Assembly (NCBI GenBank): GCA_016801845.1 | Contig: CM028917.1 | Span: 8,138,501-8,202,500 of the forward strand | Direction: 5' to 3' | Origin: Polydactylus sextarius | Taxonomy: Eukaryota > Chordata > Actinopteri > Polynemidae | DNA: 64,000 bases | In this document: piece by piece, positions 24,901-38,687 of the stretch | How positions within the stretch are numbered: position 1 is the stretch's first letter | Layout of the letters: each line of letters opens with the position of its first letter | Position numbers and translations under genes: made by a program | Notes under the pieces: generated by a model | Told to the model about the DNA's origin: nothing | Seen by the model: the letters and a program-made list of their open reading frames with translations, nothing else | Database searches by the model: none

Positions 24901-27900
24901 ATGGTTTGATAAACAAAGATACTTATGGGACGGATGGACGAGCAGAAAGATAAATACTAACCGTGACATGTTTACGGCCACTGCTGCATTGTGTGAATAC
25001 TAGTTCCTCTATTTCTGGCTTTCTTTTAGAGGACATCTATAATTCAGATTAACTGTGTATCAGCTGGGACTTCATTGCCTCGGGTCCTGTTTTTTTTTTT
25101 TCCTTCTGCACCGTTACAACTATATCAGCGGCAGGATCATCTACAGATGCTTTATAGCTGCTGCTGCTGCTGCTTCAACGCATACACCCTATCTTGTATG
25201 TGTTTGTGTGTGTGCGCGTGTGTGTGGTGACTCTGCAGCATTGCTTGCTTCAATCATTTCACACTCTCAAGGGCATCTTGGAGTGAAGTTTTACAAAATC
25301 CCTTTACAGCGAAGACGCGCAATGAAAGGAGGAAAGTGACAGTGGATATATGGACACAGAAAGAGCTGGTGAGCTGAAAGAGAATGAAGGCTGAAAGAAA
25401 AAAAAGGTCAGTGGGTTTGGGGTCAGGGATTGCTTCCTCCACACCATGCTGGGCAGGATGACACACAGCATCCAACACCATTAACCACTGGTCTGGCCTG
25501 TGCTGTGGGCTGGATCTGGGCCGGGTGACGCCTAGAGACACTCAGTCTCCAGACAGCCTTTTTAATTAGACAAAGCAACTAAGATGCCGCAAAGCAAACG
25601 AGCGTTCGCCCTCTTCTCTCTCATCTCTATACTCCTGTAACCCGGTGCTTGTGCAGCGACTACGTCGCTAGTTGTAAACAACCCAGCTGATGCTAAAAAG
25701 GCCCATCTGCAAGGCAGACAGCTTCTGAGGTCTGTGGCCCAGCAGATAGAGGAGGCATCAGAGAAGGGGAGAGGAAAAAAAAAGACTGGATGGAATCAGG
25801 ACGGAAAAATCTGGGAAACTCGTCTACCACCAATCTCGCTGTGGTGAAGGCTGAAAATGTGTTAGGAAAGTGTGCGCGAAAGCTGATTGTGTTTTGCATC
25901 CGCTACGCTCGCGGTCGCCTAATGATAAAAGAGGAGCCATCGAAAACCTGCTCAAAAGAGATAACAAGCCATTAAAATTCACAGAGGAGGCCGTCGCCTA
26001 CACCGACTAGGTTAAATCAAAGCTTAGTGTACTTGTCAGGGCATGCGCGCTCGTAAACATGCAGTAGCCTGTACTCAGCCACTAAAGGGTGTGCCCTGTA
26101 GTCATGTCCCAGCCCAGAGCTGAGTCACAAACATCAAAAATCCTGACTACACAGAAAGAAGAGAGTTAAAACACAAAAATGAGTGACAACAGAACAATGT
26201 TGCGATTGGATAGAGGAGACATCAGATATAATTGTGATTTAACAGGAGTTGCCACTTAGATTAAAAAATGTTACTAAATGAGAGAGTAGAGGAAAATTGG
26301 TCATGTATGTCACTGACACTAATTTATTAACACAGATTAGCTTTTTTTTTTTCCAGACGCTGCTTTAGGGCACTGTCGTGGTTTATAAGAAAGCAAGGCC
26401 ACAACTGTTTATTCTGTTATCTCCAGGTTTGTGAATAAATAATAAAGCAGCAGTGCAAACGGTGAATCAACTGGACTGGATGTCATTACACAACGCTCTC
26501 ACATGTTAAGTCACGTGAAGCAAACAAACAAAAAAAGTCATTTTAAAGTGTTAAAATATTAAAACTCGTGTCGCACAGGTTTAAAGAACACTGTCATCAA
26601 GATGATTGTGGTTTAACTCACAAAATATAAACAAAAATGAATTACATTAATAAACAGAGAGGGCGTGAATGTCGTCGGTGGATTAAGATCAGAACAGAAA
26701 ACAGTACAAGCCTGAGTCCACACAGGCATTCCTGACCCGCTGACTAAAGAGCAGCACTGCCCTACATGGCAGCATCATATAGTCAAAAGGAGAAGGGGAG
26801 AAAGGAAAAAAGAAATAATGGAAAAAAGAAAAGGGGGGCTTAATGGGACGGGGGAAGGGGATTATGGGAAATAATGACACACACAAACTTTCCAGACCAA
26901 ATTTTGACATTGGGAGATAAGATTTAAAGAGTCTAGGTTTCAAATTAAAATTACCCAAAAGGGATCTGAGCAGAACTGAAAACCAGAGTGTCGGTCGAGT
27001 GTCAGCTGAGATGTTTTTTTTTTTTTTTTTTTTAAATCAACAATCTGATATCACGACGAAAAGTGACTGTCTGGAGTAAGGACCTATTCATCCATACTGT
27101 TTCACTCTTACCTCATGCATGCACGCACAAACACACGACAGTTGTGTTACCTGAGACACCATATGTTTTTCCATACACGGAGAGGACGAGGGGTTGGGGG
27201 AGGAGAGGCCTTTTCACGGCAAACCTTTCAAGCGTGTGTCTGTGTCTGTCTGACTAAAGCCTCTAACCACAAAAGTAAAGCTCACAGCAGCCACAGAGAC
27301 ACACGCTGAGCCGTAGTGAAGCTACTGAAACTCATCAATCGTGCAAAATTATGACAGTTTGTCTATCGAAACGACAGGATCTGTAAAGTAGCCTGACTGA
27401 GGATAGAAGTAGTCATTTCGGTTTCTTCTCCCTCTGCAATCCGTCTCCTTTCTTTTTCCTGCGGTTGGAGTCCTAAGTATGTCTCCGTTCATGTCTCCCC
27501 CTACCCCTCCTCCTTTCCCCCCATTCTCTCTCTCCGTTCTTGCTGCCACGCTTGATGAAAGCCAGAGGGAGATTTTTTTTTGTCTTAAAAAACCACAACT
27601 CCCGCCCCTCAAGTCACTCAGAGCTTCTGCTGCACTGTGATGTCCATCAAAGCACAGGCCACTGCCCATCTCCTTATACGGCTGCCTCTGTGCACAAGCT
27701 CCTGTCTCTTCTTCCTCACTGCCGCCCAATCAGATTACACAAAAGGTTTTCCCTCAGAGGTAAATCAATAGTTGACTGGCAAAGGCCCAAAGGGCACACT
27801 GATGTTTATTTGGCAAGAAAAAGGACCAAACACACAACTTTGAGTTGATGTTGTTAGAATATTTGATGTTGTGATTTAAACTAACAGGGAAACATGGCGC

Positions 27901-30900
27901 AGTGTGTCAGTGTCAGCAGCTCTGTGGCTGCGCTGAGATCTGTGACATGCAGCTTGTCTGTTTTTGACACTTCTGATCATCATCACCATCGGCATCATTA
28001 TCATAATCACCCTGACAGGCCTTTCTCCAACACTCTGACTCACCTCGGGCAGGACAATATGGCCTAAAAATAATAATAAACCTTTTCACCATGTGGATTG
28101 TTTTTCCTGCTCTTGACAAAGTACAACGAGCCAGAAGATACGTCGACATTCGATCATTAAAAACAAATACTAATCATTGAGAACGTGGCTTGCGTGTGCG
28201 CTAACAATATAACAAAGGAACAAGCACCACTCTCAAGCCTGTAATCATCTTTCTGGCTTTACTAGACAACCACAAATGAAGAGCACCAGGGCACTGAGAG
28301 GGCGAAGACACTCAATAAATACTCTGTGCTAGACCAGATATTCTACAGACTTTTGAGATTTATGTCCTCAGACTGGCTATCAAAAACTGTGCATAGAGAA
28401 CAAGGTTGTTATCGCGCTTGGTCAATAAATTAATTAGTTCATCGACAGAAAAATGATCTGCGGTTATATTTATGATGAAATAATAGTGAATAGTATTTTT
28501 TAAGCCAAACGTTGCTGACTCAAGCCTCTAAAATGTGAAGTGGAGTTATTGCTTTTTTTTCTTGTGATAAATGAGTGTGACCTGGATCTATTTGCGTGTT
28601 GAACAGTTGGTCTGACGAAACAAGGCAGCTGAGGAAACCACCTCGGGCTGTGAGAAATTACAGCAGGCATTTTTCACCGCTTCACTCTTTTCACATACTT
28701 TACAGAAAAGAAAAGGAAAACAATTACTTGAGAAATAACTGGCAGGTTAATAAATAGTACTATTAGTACTAGCTGCAGTACTATTTGTTGCTGTTGATGA
28801 CAGTTGTAGCAGGATTAAAATTTATTTTAGCTTTATTATATTAAAAGTAAACTAAAACAAACTTTCTAAAGCACATATAAATCTAGATTAAAATAAAACA
28901 GCTGAGAGAAACACTATTAGAACATGGTTTCCTTCATTATAAGGCTTTGATGTTAGAAACCAATAGCTTATGCAAACAACCCTCAGGTAAAACATGTTGA
29001 GGTGTTTTAAATGTTTCTCTTTAATAATCAAAAATGCAAACTCACTCCAAACACTTTCTCTCTCTCTCCAGTTCTCAGCCCGTCTTCATCTATATGCACG
29101 AATCACGTGTCAGGGACATGACTACATCTGCAGTACCGATGGGGTCGCCATCTTCTGCATCACCATTATTTATTTCTAGGATCTTTTTCCGTTCCTGTCG
29201 TTCTTATCTCTTATTAACTGACCGACATTCACACTTAATCCAGACTGAGAAAGCAACAGCAGACCGAGCTTTTCGCCTTAAACCGCCCAGAATCCATAAA
29301 ACCAACCCTAAAGGATCAATGAAAATCAAACAGCCATGCTGCGCTGATTCTTCCAACTGTTTTATTACATCCTCAAGAAGAGCTGTTTGCTTAAATCTCA
29401 CGCTGTTAATTCCAAGTAGATGCAGCAACATGGGGAATTTGCACCTTGTTGTCATAACCCTGGCAAAAGAAGCTTAAATTAAAAAAAAAAAACGAGCTGC
29501 ACTGACTTGCTGCTGCGAGACCACAGTGTCTACACAGACGCTGTGCTACGTTGTCGTTTGTCATGCAGGAGTAGGTAACCCCGCAGATACAGCATACATT
29601 TAAGGCTCCGCTGCACCACATCTGTCCGTAGCATCGTTTGTGGCATGTTTTTGTATGCGTGTATGTATGTTTGTATGTACGCTGTGGTGCGAGACAACAT
29701 ACGGAGTGTTTTCACACCTCGACCGACTGCTACAGCCTCAGGCAGTAGCAGTTACAGCAGCATTAGTATCTGACAACATCATTATGGCTTCATGGTCAGT
29801 GGGAAAACCGTTAACCCCGAGGTGGAGTAGTGTCACACAGTGCATTAGGCCACCAATACTGAAGCCTTTGCACTTGGGTTTAGTGTTTAATCTTTGGTTC
29901 GAGGTGTTGTTTGTGTTTTTGCAACATGGAAAGTGACTATTATTTATCACTTTCTAATGCGAGCGCAACACAATAATAAATCAGAAAATTGAAAAGTTTT
30001 CGACTGACCTGGTAAAAGACAGGAAGTTCTTGCAAATCACACTGGTATCTGTCAATTAGGTTTATTTATATGGCACCAAATCAAAGCAGAAGCTGTCTCA
30101 AGGCAATCAGTTTGTGCAGCTGCACTTTTCTGTCTATGTCTTAGATGTGTGCAGCAACACTCCCACAATCTGACATACACACACAACCCTGAGGGTAACA
30201 GATTTTGGCTGTGGATCCTTTGCAAATTCCTTGAAGCCCTGTTGTCGTTCGGTGGCTAACCAAGCAGTCTTATGGAGATAATACGGGAGGTGGAAGACTC
30301 AGGCCGCCTAAATACTCAGATGCAACTCTGTGAAACTGTGGCTTGGCTTGACACCTTTCCTCACGGGCTTAACTGCATAGTTGGTTCAGACGGATGATGC
30401 AACACCTCTGGACATCTCCGGATACAAAAACAGAGACAATGAATGCACACACGCAATTATAGACGGCCGGATAAACTGAAAAAATAAAATAATAATAATA
30501 ATAATATGAGTGCAATATAAGTGCAATGCTCTATGTGCCATCTTTCTGCAGTGAGACTCTCTGGATGTTCAAACTGAGGGGATTTTAGAATCGGCACGTC
30601 AGCAGACCCATTATGGAGCCATGTCCGCCCCCACCTCGACTGTTAGTGTCCACGCTGTCCTGAGATCCTGCCCAGACTGAAGCATCTCGATCATTATCAA
30701 ACATATTTGATATTTTTCCCCAGAAGTGTTGCCAAGTCCTTGGCTGATTAAGCTCATTTATTGCTCTAAAAAATATCAAGATGGAAGCTTAAGTTGGGCA
30801 GGGGAACTCAGCCAAAAAATATTAAATCCTTCCTCTAATCCATCCTCAGGTTTAGGGACAATATACAACTTTAAAAGCACATTTTCCTCCTTCCTGTTTT

Positions 30901-32381
30901 CTTTTAAGCCTTCACATGAAAAACACTTACACAGTAATAAAAGATCTCCACCAGTGATCAGGCATCAGAGCACATATTTCAAAATACAAATTATCATATA
31001 CAGCCATACGCAGTCAGAACTGGAGCTGACGTTTAAGTTTAATAATCAGTTTGAGCTCAGAACAAAAATATCTGCTAAATAATTCATCTACTGCCGTTAG
31101 TGTTTGTTGACATCAGCCTGATATCTGCAGACAGCTGACTAGCTATTGTTAGCTACCTGGCAGGTAGGGACACACTGAACAAAGTGGAAGCTACACACTG
31201 TCAACTGCTGTCAACAGTTCATTTTTTTTTACTAAAAATAACCTTGTGTGCACCTTTCACATCATGCAAAAACACAACGATTAATTCATTTGTTACTTAT
31301 TACTATTGTTTATTCATTTGAATTAATTTGTTGTGTGATCCAGCCTTAATTTCAAGGACAGTTTTAATTACAAGACACCATCCACCTAGCGTGAATGTAG
31401 CTGTAGCCGATTTGATGTATTTACCTGCCTGCAGCGTCAGCACAGCAGACCGCAAATTGCTAACAGTGCTAACATTAATGGTGCCATCAAACGAGACCTG
31501 CATTTTCGCCGAGCATTTAACAGTCACTCTCATCCACAGTGTGTGCCTATGGAGACGTGTTGCCCGAAATAGCAGAAAAAGAGCAGCGCCATAAATTTTA
31601 CAGAAGACAGTGTGACTGGTGGTGGGTCACCTTTAAAGTGCATTCCCACATGGAACTAACCCCCTACACACACACATGCACACACACACCCACTTGCCCT
31701 CACACCCTTCTAGTTACTACCACCAGCCTCCATTTGGCGTCATTTTCTTTGAAGAGGAATAATGTGTTTAGCTTACAGCTGCTCAAGCCAGTGGGGGGAG
31801 GAAAATAGAGGAAGGAGGAGGGGTGGGTAGAAGGGGAAAAAGGAGGAAAAACACATCATCGAGGGGGAAAATGGAGAAAGGGAAAGCTCATGTAGGAAAG
31901 ATATTTCATTGAGATTTAAGAGGTCAGGAGGAAAGAAAGAAGCCTGATGTTTGGACTCTGGAGCACGCAGGCATTTCTACAATAACTATAGGGTTACTGG
32001 AGAATTATTAAATGATTAGTATAACCTTACTGTAGTATTGAGCTGTCGCCGCTCAACCGGAACGCTGCTTCTCAATTTCAGAGTTACTTCACCGTGTCAA
32101 TGTCGCGGTGCAGGTCGCTGTAACTTTTCAGACGTTGACCAAATAAAGAAGAATATTGTACAAACTTGCACCACAGTTGGATCTTCACTTTAAACATTGC
32201 TGTTATCTCGCAGGGTTCAGAGTCCTGTGGATGGGTCAAATTCAGGTAGTGTGTGTATGTGTGTGTTGTCAAAGAACAAGAGTGTTGCTGTGTATTCATT
32301 AATAGCAACTATGTGTGTCTGAGTTTGTTGTGCCATAAGGGGGTGGGGGTTGTGAAGTACTCCTAGCAACAACTGGTGTGC

Positions 32382-32428
<47 letters not shown>

Positions 32429-35400
32429 GAAACAACTGTGCCTTGGCACCTGTCTCCCTCAATCCAGGGACAGATGAAGTTTAAACTGCATGGACAGCTT
32501 GGATGACAACGTTGAATCGCTTGACAAACTCTCAGCCTCCACCCTTTGCGCACATGACACGACATGACTCGCACACGTACATATGAGATACAACATGACA
32601 CTGTGCAGTCAGCGAGGCAAACACATACCCGTTGTACACGCATGTCAACACAGGCACTTTGAAGCGGCTGCTGCTACCACATGTCCACACCTACCACATG
32701 AGCATGCATGTACCTCTGTACCTCCCACCAACCTCCCCCAATCCCAACAACCCCCGTAAGGCCCAGAGGAACCCAAGACCAGAGAGCAGGACATGCTAGA
32801 ACAGAGCCAGAGAACAGCTCTCATCCTCAGGCTGTCTCTCAGCTAAAGTAGCACAGACACGCCCACCATATGCTAAGAGCAGACTAGCACACAACATACA
32901 CTACATTATGTGTTAAGTAACTATTTTAACACAACACTTTTATGACTGCGGGATGTTTGTGCAAGCGTTTGTATCTCCGTATCGTCTCCGCTGCAGTGAC
33001 GCGATGACAAAAACGTTGCGTATTTACAACGCGCAAAGAAGTCTTTAGCCGCTGTTTCTCTACCAAAAGAAACAAAGATACTTGGGCACAAAGAGTTAAA
33101 AAGTGAAAAGAGCAGAGCTGCAGGGACAAGCCCTGCTGTTAGCCTGATGCTCTGCCAACTATCTGAAAAAGGCCTCACCTGGGCCAAGACACAGTAAAAC
33201 CATAACAGGCCATATCATACACAGCTCACCAATTACTGAGCCAAGCTAAACTAATGATAAAATCATTAATAATCTTTCTTGCTTTTCCAGTTCTGATCCT
33301 GCGGGTTCTCAACACATGCACAAAGTCGTTTTACAGAAAGAAGCTCTGCTCAAGATGTGAACTTACCGGCAGCATTGCTGGGTAGTAAAGCCCCATCATT
33401 GTCTGATCTAGAGGAACAACTGCTGGCCAGCTCTCCACTTTTTCGTCCCTTCTCTTCTCCCCTTCTCTCTGTGTCTCTATTTCTCCTCCTGTTCCTCCTC
33501 TCCTCTGTGTCTGTCTGTGCTCTAGGACCATGAGCTGACGATGGCTTCAGTCCACGTCTGTCTCACACATTCAAATTCTCCCTCGTTCACTCCCTCTTCC
33601 TCCTCCTTCTCTTTGCCGGTGTGTCCCTTCTTCCACCTCTCCAGCACGCAAGCTTCGTCTGCCTGTCACTCTGTGCCTCTCTTTCCTTCGTCTCCCCGGC
33701 CCTGCTGCTCTGATCCCCCCCGGGCCTTTCTGTCTCTCTCCTCCTGACAGCCTGAGTCTCTTCTCTCCTCCTCTCTCTCTCTTCTCTTTGCTCTGCGTCT
33801 GTCATTCACACACTCGCGTTACACGTCCTGCTGCTCCCTCCGCTTCCTCTTGTTCCCGCCCCTCTTTTAAAACTTTCCCTCCCTCTCAGCCTCAGTCCCT
33901 CCTATTCATCAAAGCCTCCATCCTTCCATGTAGCCATCTAACCCCGAGTGTGGATGAAGTCAGAGAGCTGTTGTTGCTGTCTCCTCGCACCCCTGGATAG
34001 AGCAAAAAGACCAGGACGGAAGAAGATGCTGTCTTCTATCCACGCAATGACTGCCTCAAAGTACAAAACACGAAGGCGACCCCCACTGCATTGCAGCTAT
34101 TTTTTTTTTGATGATTTATTTATTGCGTGGCAGCCTGTCAGCTCCAAAAAACAGTGGTAGGCAGGCCGGCCGGTAGACAGCTAGGTAGCTAGCTGCGTGG
34201 GTAGGCTCCTAGATCACCATCTCACCGCTGCAGCTGCCTTCATCACACAGATGGGAAGTCTCTCAAAACTGAGGGAGAGCCAGCCCCGATTCCAGTACCT
34301 AAACCTCAACCTGAACATGAATCTGAAGCACGCTGCATTGCGACTTTTTCTTCTGGCTCGGGCTCAGTTCCCTCACTTCCCACCACTGTATTGTTAGGAG
34401 GCGCTTAATTTGCAGAGATGAGAGTGCAGTTCCTTGCACTGCATTTTCATATGGGAGGGACTCAACTCTGCGGAAAAAAAGCCCTGATGCCAAGCTTTCA
34501 GACATCTGCTGAGTCGGGCTAGAACTGAGTCCAGGGGGATGGAGGGAGGGCAACTTAAGTGATTGGAGGTGGTCAGGGGGAAAACGGGGGGTAAAAAACG
34601 AAAGGGACCTGAGGGCCTGCAGTGAGGGGAAGAGGGGCTAGAGGGGCAATGGATGCGAGCGAGAGATAACAGGATAGCGAGATAAATGGATAAAGGGCTG
34701 GGTGAAAAGAGGAGCGAGGGATGACAGGATTAGGGCTGTAAGTGAGGAGGATGAGAGGATGAATAGGGGATGATCTCGGGATTAAGCGCATGGCCTGAAC
34801 ACAGAGATAAACACACGCAGACGCACACACAAACACATGCACATAATATACACAGAGACGCAGACGCTGCGATCATATTCTGCTGCTGTACCTTGGCTCG
34901 CTGGCAGTCACACATGGACTCGAACAAAAGGCTACAGCCGTCGCACAATCACCAGCTAATTCAAACACGGGCCTGTTCTCTCTAACACACCATCAACACA
35001 TAATCAATAGCTGAAGATGAACCATTCTTTAATAATAACTAAAGCATTTTCAGGCCAAGTGTAATTGTAACATTTCTTTTATCTAGATTTAAATGTCGCT
35101 ATTGCGAAATAGTAAACACCTCTGAAGTGTGAGTGGCTTATTGTGTGTGTGTGTGTGTGTGTGTGTTTTGTGTGCCCTGATCCTCTCTGTGACCTAAACA
35201 TCAGGAGGATGACACATATGGCCCCTCAGGTCACAGTGGCCATGCACACACACCCCACGCACATTTACTGCTCAGTGGGCAGCAGCAGGGACCCACAGGA
35301 GCCTGTCACCATTTAACACACTCACATTGACACAAGCGGACCTACAGGCAGTTCAAACACGCATACATAAGTTAAGACAGTGGGTATTACCAAGACAAAT

Positions 35401-37214
35401 GTACTGCAGCAATGAACAATCCAATCTGGCTAAGCTAGGCTTGGCTAGCTCCATTTGCATGATAACCAGCAGCTAGCGTGCTGGATGTAGATTCCTAATA
35501 TGTGTGCTCAAGGGCAGAATACATTAGCAGAGACTGACTTTTTAAATCATTTATAAAACAAATGCAGCGGTGTAAGTTGGCTCTGAACGTAACAGATGAC
35601 AGAGGGGAGTTCAGATGTACTGCGGAGCATAAATGTTCTCTACCCAGGTGTTTGTCTTACAAGCAGATAAAGCCAGGCAGGCAGGGTCCGGGGCAGAAAT
35701 AAGTCTGCTCTCACTGAGCAGCTGACTATTGTATGATTTTTGTGCCCTGCAGGCGAGCCATCTTAAATAACTCGCTTCCATTTCTGCTTCACCTCTGCTC
35801 CACTTCTGTGCTTCATCCTCTCTCACCTGAAATCTCTCACCCGTTCTTTATTTTTCTAGTTTTCTGGTCGACGCACAAACAAATAAGCAAGTGCTGGACA
35901 CGAGGGAAGAGAAATTGAAATTGACATAAAATTAACTTTAAACCCGAGAGCCATATTGTTACAGTGCGGGGCTCTCAGACAGCTGTATTCCCAAGAAAGG
36001 AGATAGTGAGGGTAGAGTCAGGAGTGGAGTGTCAGGCAGAGAAGAGGAGGAGGAGGAGGGAGGAAAAAAAAGAAGAATACACGCGAAGGGGGATAAGGCC
36101 TATGAGAATCTCCAGTGTTGTGATGAGGGGAGGGAGACTGGGGGCAAGCAGACTCACAGACCAACACTCCCCTCCTGTGGCACTGCCAGAGAGCTGCACA
36201 TCCCAAACACAGACTGAAGACACACACTCTCACACACGTGCGTGCGCAAGACAAAGGTGAATGCACACAGGCTTCTCTCCTAAATGCACTGGGTTTGCGC
36301 ATTCACACACAAACACACACGAGCACTGAGCTGGTTTGAGACGCTCAACGTGCTCTGCTGCTCAGAGGTAGATAAGAAAATAGTCTACCCTGCCACTGTG
36401 CCGCGCACATAAGGCACTCATTACTGAGAGCAATATGCATGGAGAGACACTTATAATGAGAAAGAGCCTGAGAGCCGCGTGGAGAGAAAGTGTGAGAGGA
36501 TCGGAGTGGTATTGTGAAATAGCGCTGCGTATGGAGTGTTCGGGGGGCTTAGTATAAAGAAGGTGGTGGCGTAATATCTCTCCGCTTTCTGCGGGTCAAG
36601 CCTCTGAAAGAGCAGCTCAGTCACCACCAGCTCCTCGTTCATCAATTCTTCTAACAGCTATCATTTATAAGCTGCCACAGGCAGCGGCAGCAGCCGCAGA
36701 CCTTCATAATTGTCTTGATAAGGCTGTCATAGCTTAACAAAAGCAATTCTGGCTCACCTTACCAAGAGGAATAAAGAGCTGCTTTTTAAATTAAGCATAA
36801 CGTATATAAAACTTTTGTTTCTACCATGCAAGGAGCAAAGTGCAGCCATAATGAAGTGTCACACTTCTTTGAACGAGCACTGTTGCATTAAACAGACTTG
36901 ACAGATTCTCTTCTCATTTTAAAGTGTGGCTGAGAGCCAGCGTCTCTCAGTAGTGATTCAAGGATTCTGTGTTACATTATTTTCAGAATATATTTGTACA
37001 GGGGTTAGCAAGGAGTCACTAATCTCTTACCTGACTGTGAGGTGGGTATCCATGGAAACCGGGGTTTAAAGGTTCATTGTTCTGCAAAAGACAACAGGAC
37101 GAAAGAGAGTAAGTGGGTGGGCTTTTGAAAAATGAGTGGATGCAGCGTGATGGTCAGAAACTTTTACATTTCAGGTGAAAAAAACTATCAAACTAGCTTG
37201 ATGTCAAACTGATT

Positions 37215-37260
<46 letters not shown>

Positions 37261-38650
37261 TAGTAAAAGACTTAAAAATTCTTAAATACATAACATAACC
37301 TTTAGAAAGATGCTGCTATTTTTCTGTGGTCACGATTAAAAACAACTGGAGTCAGTAACATCTGTCAGTAACAGTGCAAAGTTCAGACAAGGACAAATGA
37401 CACTTCCCTTAAAGAAGATGATTTAGTAGTGAATCACTTTAACAGTTAACAGCCTGTGTGGACAACACGACTGGCAACTCATGATTGTTGCTTTCATATC
37501 CAGCTAACCAATCAAAAGAGAATGACCCCCCCCCCACCCCCACCGACCCTGCCCCAGAAACCAGTGTTGTGGTTAATTGCTCTGTAATTACTTTTAATTA
37601 GATTATTTCAATCTCTCTCCCCTCTCTTTTCTCTGACTATTATTTTCTTCTCCGTGTCATTTTGCCCCGGCTGGAGGAGCCATTCTTTGCTAGAGGGCTA
37701 GATGGGGAGGCAAAAAAGGGGAAAAAAAGAAAGACAAAGAGAAGGAAAAAGGGAGTGGGGACGAGGACGACTGGAATAATGGAGAAACTTAGCCAAACGA
37801 TGATATTTTGACAGCGGTGACAGAGATGACACCGGCACCACCGAGCCCGCTGGCATGCCTCGCAGAGAAAACATTACCGCCTAGTGAGACTCAGAGGCAC
37901 GAGTCTCACCAGGCGAGAAGAGAGGAAAAAGGGGGGGAGGGGTGGAGGAGACGAGAGAGGACGAGAGAAGGTCTGAGGGGGTAAAAGAAAGAAAGATGAT
38001 GTGTGTGTGTGTGTGTGTGTGTGTGTTGGGGGGATGGGGGTTTTAAGAACTGCTGATGTTTTCATTGCGTTTAATCTGCAGGGCTGAGGAGCGGCAGAAA
38101 AAAAATGTTTGAAATCCACGTGCTGCTGCCCCTCGGCCTGAAAGTACTCCTCCACTCAGCGAAACGGCTCGAGTGTGGGCCGCGTAAACGCCCCGGCGTT
38201 GAGGGCCAGATCTGGCGTCTCGAGAGTGACAACAGAGTTAACCTCCTGGCCCTGACCTCGAGCTGCCGACTACAGAAATCACTTCCTGATCGTATTCATT
38301 CAGCTAATCAAGGGCAAGAGTCAGAGATGGAAAAGGGTGTGGGGGCAGCAAGAGCAGACTGACACAGAGTTTGTATAAACATTAAGACAAATGGCTATTA
38401 AAGCTGATCCCGCAGAGCCAGCTTTAACACAGTGCGACTGTGTGCAAGACTAGAGCTTGGAGATTCGGAGGGTAAGTCCAAAAACAGATGTGCTCATGAT
38501 GTATGGACAAGTGAAGGAGGGGAGAGTGTCTAGACAGAGTGGACTGGCGCAAATCCGGGAGAGGGAGTATGAAAAAATGGACCAGATGTAAAGAATAGGT
38601 AGGAATGAGAAAGAAACATTTCTTTTGATGCTCAGGCCGCAAACTCTTAA

Positions 38651-38687
<37 letters not shown>

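Larger units (their letters stand above)
24570..37030 (-). other. rbfox2: rbfox2 intron 2
   Basis: 12.5 kb intron containing the alternative first exon at 33367-33399 and a pyrimidine-rich (plus strand) stretch at about 33430-33910. It also has (GT)n at 32385-32425 and 35141-35166, and a dispersed-repeat remnant at 30058-30108. No independent gene recognised on either strand. Confidence 0.55.
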
